Positions 55,578-62,000 of a stretch of DNA of 62,000 bases are shown in pieces. The notes under the pieces are model-generated. The model worked only from the letters and a program-made list of their open reading frames with translations. It was not told the origin of the DNA and made no database searches. Location of the stretch: the NCBI RefSeq assembly GCF_032854445.1, contig NC_088302.1, forward strand, positions 25,879,080-25,941,079. The letters run 5' to 3'. The number at the start of each line of letters is the position of its first letter. Position 1 is the first letter of the stretch. Source of the DNA: Liolophura sinensis. Its lineage: Eukaryota > Mollusca > Polyplacophora > Chitonida > Chitonidae. Made by a program: the position numbers and the translations under genes.

Positions 55578-57895
55578 CTGAAAAAATAAGCATATGAGAA
55601 AGTTTGATTTTGATTTACATGATGGTGGTCATTTTCACGGATGGACAAAGAAATCCTTCGGCTTTTATATCAATTTCTACCCATGGTCCACTGAGCGTTG
55701 CTGAATGCTTATGACGAAAGTGAACACGATTTCTGTAAACATTCTATTATTTCAGAACCGCATCCAAATCGTATTAAGGGCGAGTAAGTTTGGAAGCCGG
55801 TGGTGGGCCACCAGCCTACCATCGTTTCATCTTAGTGTCACCTGACGCTGATACAACGGAATAGAATGCAAGGTAATAGGTAAGATGGTACGAAGCGATG
55901 GAGCGAAGATACGAATCTCTGACAAAATGATCTCGTTCCATCGCATGTTGCTGTATTCGGGAGATACTGCGATGGAGCGATTGATCAGTGATGGCCTTAT
56001 CCGGCCGTTACTACTCGCAACATACTTACACATCCCAAGTTGTATAAGATAAACGAGCGATGGCCAATAATGGAAGACTGTCCTGTGCCAGGCCGCCATA
56101 CAGAATAGTCCACTTGACAATGTCACCAGTATCCACGTGCCCACAAATGTTGTGGAGTAACCAAAGTACCCAGTTGATAACATTTCTAAGAAGGACAGTC
56201 CAAACCCAACACAGCTCATGGAAGCAGTTATTTCCACTGAAAAGATAGTAACCAATATTGGTCAACTTTTAAAAAGCGCGTTTTTTCATATACACGCATG
56301 TAAAACGTCTCAGAAAGGTTTTATTAATTTATGAGCCACAAACTACTAAATAGAATAGTCTCAGTGTCTGTAACCAAATGTAAAAGTTGTTTACTGAATG
56401 TACATAATTCTACCCCGTTGCGGGCAGTGTGCAAATATAAATATTAAACAGAGAAGACCTGTTAAACAAAATTGAGTGTGTCACGCAACACACCGATCCG
56501 TACGTTAACCTTCCCAAGCAATATCATTTCATCCTGTTTATGTCTGCAAATAAAAGATTTTGAGTTTTTTAACTTCGTGGGATTTGCTTCGTAATTTATA
56601 TGAAGGTGAACAATCGGAATTTCCTTCAGTGATAGAAGTGTTATTTTGCACCGTTTACATATATTGCTTTTGTTTTTACATATTTTATATTTTACACCCA
56701 GACGTCGTGGCGTGGACAAAGAAATATTTTTCTTCAAGACGTTCCAATCTAAGCGCAGCGGTATGACGTCATAATACATGTACAGTAAGCTTTTAGATTT
56801 CTATGTCACGAAACAATGTCACAGAGTCAAACATACGCAACAATGACGTATATAGGTGAAGTGTTATGACGTAAGATTGCCGTTGATTGCTCTAAAAAGC
56901 ATGAGGGAGTAAAACAGAATGGCAGCATGAAATATGCCGTTTTTGACACATTTTCTTCATTCTTTTGCGTAGAATAGGCTTTTGTCTTGGTGTTTGTTGT
57001 GTAACCCAATGCCGCTGAACTTTGTTTCGGACCTCGTCCATTTCGATGGATTTGACGAGGTAGGAAACAAGGTTCAGGTCCAGGTTTTCACAATAAACAA
57101 GGCTACAGCGGTGTTAAACCCTCAAAATAAAGTGACGATTGCAGTAGTAATGACATGGGTATAATATGTACATTTTCATTTGGACATACAGTGGTTCCTT
57201 TTAAAATGTTTACAATAACATGAATGCTAAAAACATATATGGGGAAATTTGTTTAACTGCTATTTTACGACACGCTCAAGAATTGTTTAGTTTAATACAC
57301 TCAAAAAGCTAATCTGTTAATTTGAACAGAAAGTCTTTTGTCTGAGTGATGCTAGATTGTATTCTGCTATTGCAACAGATTATTCTGTTAAATATTGCAT
57401 GCATGCACATATTTTATTAAATTTTATTATATTTTTCTTTAAAGTTCTATAGAATCACTCAGACAACAGACTTTCTGTTAATATTAACGAGTTATTTTAC
57501 TGAGTACATATGATGGCCTTCCTTTTAACGGGTGGAGGAAACCGGAATACTCGGGGTAAACCTCCGACCATGGGAAAGTCAGTGACGAACTTCCCCACAT
57601 CTGACATATAACCACTGGAAACGTGCCTTGAAATTCCACATGTACTCTAGAAAAGACCCGCACTACTCTATTATGCACCCATACGAGATTTTTGTAGGAA
57701 AATCTGGCAAAAATGATATTTTAATTCCGAGCTTGAGACTGTTTGTATGTATTTACCTTGGGTTTGGGTAAAATTGAACGTCTCTTTCAGAATGACAGCA
57801 TATACATTGAAAGAAAGATCAATACCATTGATAATGGCACACAAAAGGCTGAGGGTTAACCTTAGCAACAACATGAACTTGTCTGACGAGGCCAT
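54634..57895 (-). CDS. Nodulin-like (NFD4-type) MFS transporter, three exons
   Basis: Exons on the minus strand, 57895-57757, 56236-56030 and 55577-54634, join in phase 1/1 to 429 residues. About 12 hydrophobic segments are visible, with a loop of about 40 residues (INLPQGTFNFSGHKDI) between TM6 and TM7 as in MFS proteins. TM1 GIDLSFNVYAVILKETFNF then TQTQVE fits the Nodulin-like domain (G-x-x-F-x-x-Y-x-x-x-L-K-x-x-x-x-x-x-Q), and NNITSITDSIG with TRLTYGFVFDK after TM7 fits its second half. The protein ends in a basic cytoplasmic tail (RARARERRVG). Substrate unknown. A monocarboxylate-transporter-like assignment is the alternative. Confidence 0.75.
56030..56236 (-). CDS. MFS transporter exon 2 (TM2-TM4)
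   Basis: Acceptor (minus) TTACTATCTTTTCAG, donor GTAAGT. Encodes EITASMSCVGFGLSFLEML, STGYFGYSTTFVGTWILVTL and HYWPSLVYLIQLGM. Confidence 0.82.
56237..57295. other. MFS transporter intron 1, 3' part
   Basis: AT-rich sequence without a recognised exon. A 105-codon minus-strand open frame at 56462-56779 has no domain and is not phase-compatible evidence of an exon. Confidence 0.5.
57296..57506. mobile_element. MITE with ~50-bp TIRs in transporter intron 1
   Basis: Left arm ACTCAAAAAGC, CTGTTAATTTGAACAGAAAG, TCTTTTGTCTGAGTGAT. The right arm reads as its reverse complement (ATCACTCAGACAACAGACTT, TCTGTTAATATTAACGAGTT, ACTGAGTA). TA at both ends fits a TA target duplication. About 210 bp, non-coding. 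A partial relative lies at 44753-44834. Confidence 0.8.
57757..57895 (-). CDS. MFS transporter exon 1 (start, TM1)
   Basis: ATG at 57895 (minus). Encodes MASSDKFMLLLRLTLSLLCA, IINGIDLSFNVYAVILKETF and NFTQTQ plus one base, donor GTAAAT. The first ATG followed directly by TM1 is taken as the start. Confidence 0.78.
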
Positions 57896-57939
57896 CGCCG
57901 GTTTATAGTTCGTATGATGAACTCTGAGTTGTAAGTTGT

Positions 57940-58390
57940 CTTATGGGATCCCCATTGGATTATAGTCTGCTTGACGTGGTGATGTTTGTTTCACTTTTTC
58001 TGACAAGGTCATCCCTCGTTATAGGTTAGCTGATGAAATCGACTCCCATTTTAGTTTGACTGATGATGTCATCTCCGTTTAATAGCTTATCAGACTAGGT
58101 CGTCTCTGAGTGCAGGTTGTCCTATGACGTCATTTCTGGATTACAGTTTGAGGTCACATCTCGCTTCTAGGTTGTCTGACGAGTACATCTCTGGCTGATA
58201 GGTTGATGTCACACCTGGCTTCTATGTTGTCTGATGAGGACAACTCTGGCTTATAGTTTGATGTCACATCTAGCTTCTAGGTTGTCTGATGAGGACATAC
58301 CTGGATTACAGTTTGATGTAACGCGTAGCTTTTAGGTTGTCCGATTAAATCATCTCTTGCTTAAAGTTTGCCTGATGGGGTTCTCTCGAA
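57940..58390. repeat. Diverged ~55-bp tandem repeat upstream of transporter gene
   Basis: TTTGATGTCACATCTAGCTT, then CTAGGTTGTCTGATGAGGAC and CTCTGGCTTATAG recur about every 55 bp (58151, 58205, 58260 and 58315 clearest). Older copies to the left are more decayed. It lies just upstream of the transporter ATG on its strand, in the promoter region. Confidence 0.85.
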
Positions 58391-59511
58391 AATATAAAGC
58401 CTTTGACATTCTGTGATTGATAGATTATCTCTGCATAATCCACCGGTGAAGCAATTAAGTATGACCTTTTTTATTTCTGCAAAAAACAAAACGAAACAAA
58501 TGTCACCAAGAATATCGAATTATCGCAATGAGCTTTGTGACGGCTGTGACAGAAATAGATTACAAAAGTGCACTTTCCGCCTTTATGGTCGATGTTTTAC
58601 ATTTTAAGATCCATTAACTTGGCCAACATAATATAGGTGACTGTGAAGTAAGGGTTGTGGTCATATCGTTGTACAGAAATTAGTACCCTTTCAAACAGGT
58701 GTCAGTCCTCTATAGGTTTCACAAAGGGGATCAAAGAACAACCCCGATTCTGGCATACATGTATCTGCCGTGTCGGTGTTGTTATGATTAGGAGAGATAT
58801 TCGCTTAAAGGTTACAACAACGCTGTAAGACTACAGAAGTATTAAGTCAAAACATAATTCCAGGAATTGTAAAGGAAATGTGAATACTCCTTTCAAACAC
58901 CAAATTGGAGTTGATCTCTTAAATAAATAACGGTTTCCATCAAATGCGAAAAACGTTCAGTATCCTGGATTGGATCTCCTAACCTGCGTAAAACATTAAT
59001 AAATTATCTTATTTAATTGTTATCTCTTATTCATGTATTAACACAAGCCTGCTGAAGTCAAGAGCCTCAAGACCATCTTAAAGGTACATAACTTCGCAGT
59101 AAAGAACTACCGTCAAAATTTGTCTTGTTGAAACAACAGTTACCTTTTTGCCCCGTGGGTTACGACCAGATAATTAAAAGATAAATAGTAGGAAACCCAA
59201 ATGCACTTATCTACGACACAAAATACAACATCGAGGGTTAAAACCAAGATACAACCTGAAAATCCCAAGGACAATAAATCTATACAAAAGCCTGACCTGG
59301 GACCTGGAGTTAGGACTGCATAGCACTCAAGAATTGCCCCTCAATACATTTCTGCTAAGAGTGTGAGGAAAATCCACTATAAGCTGTTAAATGCTGTCAC
59401 GGTTTAATGGCATTAAACTCAAATGTTTATATACGGCTGCCTTTAATACCGTGACTGCGCATGGTCACATGATCATGTGAAACTCAAAACTGTATTACTA
59501 TATGTGTAAAA
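58391..59511. other. Intergenic, nothing recognised
   Basis: AT-rich unique sequence without a supportable feature. Confidence 0.5.
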
Positions 59512-60606
59512 ATGTCGTTTGCACGCATGATTGATTTTTGGGCTAAAACTTGGGCCGTTGACTTTAATGCAACAAAGACTATAGCACTTACTGTTTTAAG
59601 ACGCAGTCTACCATTGCAGTTATCATTTCAGTTTTCAGGGGAAAATATAACTTCAGCTACACAGCACAAGCATTTAGGATTAATCTTTAATAACACTGGG
59701 AACTGGACTTATCATATAGACAGCCTTGTGGAAGCTGCCAATAAAAAAAATTATCCATGTTCAGAGCACTTAAATATCGCCTTAGTAGAAAATGCCAAGA
59801 AATTATGTACAAATGTTTTATAAAAACCATCTATGGAATATATAGACAAAGTTTAGGATAATATTAGTGAAAGACAAGTAAGTACCACTGAAAACATCCA
59901 AAAGGACGCACTTCGTGTCATCATTGGTTTAACTAAAAGTGCTGCCTCTAACCTACTCTATGAACAGTCAGGTTTCATACAATTGCGTAAACGACGCTAT
60001 ATGCATATTTTCAACGTTATCTTAATGATCCAACTAGCAATGTATTTCATAACAAACTACCACCACCAGCACATCAGCGTAATCCGTATCAAATCAGATC
60101 AACAAATCAGCTAACAACTTTTCGATGTAGAACAGCCACCTTTAGTAATTCTTTTTTCCCCACAAACTGTGCGGGACTGGAACACTTTACCATATTTAAT
60201 CAGACAAATAAAAAATCATGAAGAATTTAAAGTAGCTCTAGAAAACCTATTACATCCACCAGTGCCAGCGGTATGGTATTATGTTGGCATGCCCTGGTCA
60301 AATATAATTTTGTGTCGACTAAGAAATGGATGTAGCTCGCTAAATGATGATTTATTTAACAATTTTATTTCTAACTCTCCTAAATGTATTTGCGTTGGGC
60401 CTTTCGAACCAGCTGCCCCTTATCTACTACAGTGCAGAAGGTATGTTGTTCAAAGGGATATCATATTAAATAATGTAAGACTGCTTGGTTATTCGGACAC
60501 CCTAGCTACAACTCTCCTCGATGGCTGCAGTACTTTACCGACTGAACTAAATGTGTCTCTTTGTTTAGGAGTCTGCCTTTTCATTAGTCACACCAAAAGA
60601 TTCTAA
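59512..60606 (+). pseudogene. Second non-LTR retrotransposon, 5'-truncated RT C-terminal part
   Basis: First piece: FWAKTWAVDFNATKT, then HKHLGLIFNNTGNWTYHIDS. This order (W-x-x-x-W-x-V-x-F-N-x-x-K-T, HLGx, W-x-x-H-I) is the end of non-LTR RT domains. After a stop at 59821 and frameshifts comes RDWNTLPYLIR, then RLRNGCSSLNDDLFNNF and CICVGPFEPAAPYLLQC, the C-terminal zinc-knuckle-like region (C-x-C, then H-to-Y loss, C). Different from the 41.8-kb element. The catalytic RT motifs are absent. Confidence 0.8.
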
Positions 60607-62000
60607 TGTATTATTCGGCGGTAAATCTCAATATTATATATTTTACCAGTTTATTTCTATTTTATTTGGATTTCATGTGCATGTGTGCGCGTGTGTATGC
60701 GTATGTACCTGTATGCATGTATGTACATATTCATATATTTATATTTATTATTCTGTAGATAATTGTTATCTACTTATCTTTCTGTCAAATTAGTTTCAAA
60801 ACTATGACAAAATATATTTTGTTTCTCAAGAAAAAATCATGTATATATTTCTACGAATGTTACACGCTATAATCCTATGGCTTATTGTGTATATGTGAAG
60901 GAAAATAATCAAGTTTAAACCTAAATGTAAATACTAATTGACAGGAATCGTTAAACGTCTGTGACATGTCACGCATATAGGTCTAAGAGGCGCATCACGC
61001 GGGAGAAATCTCATTTGATGACTCATATTATTTACATATATCTGGGTCTCAGATAACTATGAAAACTATCCAATCGCATCTAGTTTGAGGTTCCGACAGG
61101 TTTATTCTGTTCCTTGGTTTAACTCCTGATAATCATTAAGAATGTGGTTTGACTCCTGATATTCTATCAAATGCATTACATGGAGAGCCGGACATTACTG
61201 TGAAATACATGCAATCCAACTGCGTAATCTGTACGATATGAATGTAGCATTATCATGTCTAAACACGTGAAGTTAATGTAACTGACAAGGTGTTTTCAGC
61301 TTATGCGGGCGATGTGAGTTACTCACAAAGTAATGCAGGCATGCAATATTTCTTTATGCGTGTTTCAAAGAACTTGCCATTTATAGAACGGTGATCCGGT
61401 TTATGAGTTGAACAAGTTCTCTTTGCCAGGAATACGACAATTATCCTGACTTAAACCTGGATTCGCGTCTGCCAGCCGCTCACGAAATATCAACTCTATA
61501 TGTTGGCCAGAAAGCTTTATATAGAGCTGACATTAAAATAGTCTCAGGCTCTCTACATTGATGACACTGAACAACTAACGTACATGTAGATACATACATT
61601 GGTGACATTGAAATGGACGTTACGAATCAATAATTGCAAGAAAATATACGAATCAAAAAATATAGACGGATTAATCCAAAGAGAAACAGTGAACAGTTTC
61701 CAAAGATGTTGTAAAGACGCAACGTATGTCCTAGGCGAATGAATAAATCAATGTTCAGATCGTATACTATACTTAGCTCCTAAACTGTCGATAATCAGTA
61801 TGTGTACGTCAGGTGGGCTTATGAAGCAGTTCATACACAAATCGCGGTAATCTACTTCAACACGACGAATATACGTTGAACACGAATAAATTCCCCTATA
61901 TATATGTAACATTCCTTACGTCCCTATGCCGTAATTTTTTTTATATTCCTGTTCTACTTTTACATGCGGGTTTACAAGTTACCGACATTCAAAATATCTA
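60607..62000. other. Nothing recognised
   Basis: AT-rich sequence starting with GT/TATG-rich low complexity (60676-60745), possibly the 3'UTR of the retroelement. No gene or repeat I can support. Confidence 0.5.

Overview
This is eukaryotic (metazoan) genomic DNA, most likely from a lophotrochozoan and probably a mollusc. The evidence is split genes with GT-AG introns, very low coding density, many tRNA-derived SINE copies of a type I associate with bivalve and gastropod genomes, constant recurrence of the word TACATGTA, and decayed LINE and DNA-transposon copies. The species assignment is inference. Most open frames here are chance or repeat-driven, and only three host genes can be supported.

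Left half (1-38.2 kb): a plus-strand FERM-domain gene of the FRMD3/FRMD5 type. I reconstruct 15 exons from 7215 to 34943. All splice phases agree and give 561 residues: most of the FERM domain, the FERM-adjacent segment, an acidic/proline-rich linker and a C-terminal transmembrane helix. The first exon(s), with the start codon and the beginning of lobe F1, were not found and may lie off the left edge. The introns hold several minisatellites (26, 45, 53 and 116 bp units), SINEs, and copies of a TIR-bearing MITE. The 3'UTR probably extends for kilobases past 34943.

Middle (38.5-45.1 kb): a transposon graveyard. It has a pogo/Tigger-type DDE remnant, a 303-bp tandem duplication, dispersed unclassified repeats, a 12-bp-TSD SINE insertion, and a broken non-LTR retrotransposon (ORF1 and ORF2) with a foldback MITE between its ORFs.

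Right (45.6-51.7 kb): a complete five-exon gluconokinase gene (IDNK, 227 aa, plus strand). It carries a 57-residue insert built from a coding 27-bp minisatellite. Intron 2 holds a decayed Tc1/mariner transposase and a 135-bp copy of part of it between 17-bp direct repeats. A SINE ends almost at the exon 5 splice acceptor.

54.6-57.9 kb: a complete-looking three-exon minus-strand gene for a 429-residue, 12-TM MFS transporter of the Nodulin-like (NFD4) kind. From 59.5 kb there is a second, different, 5'-truncated non-LTR retrotransposon. The last 1.4 kb holds nothing I can name.

I found no operon, CRISPR array, rRNA or free-standing tRNA gene, and no clear new biological system. The most noteworthy signals are the coding minisatellite inside gluconokinase, datable nested insertions with intact target-site duplications, the transposase fragment between 17-bp repeats, and tandem arrays that begin at or overlap 5' splice sites.
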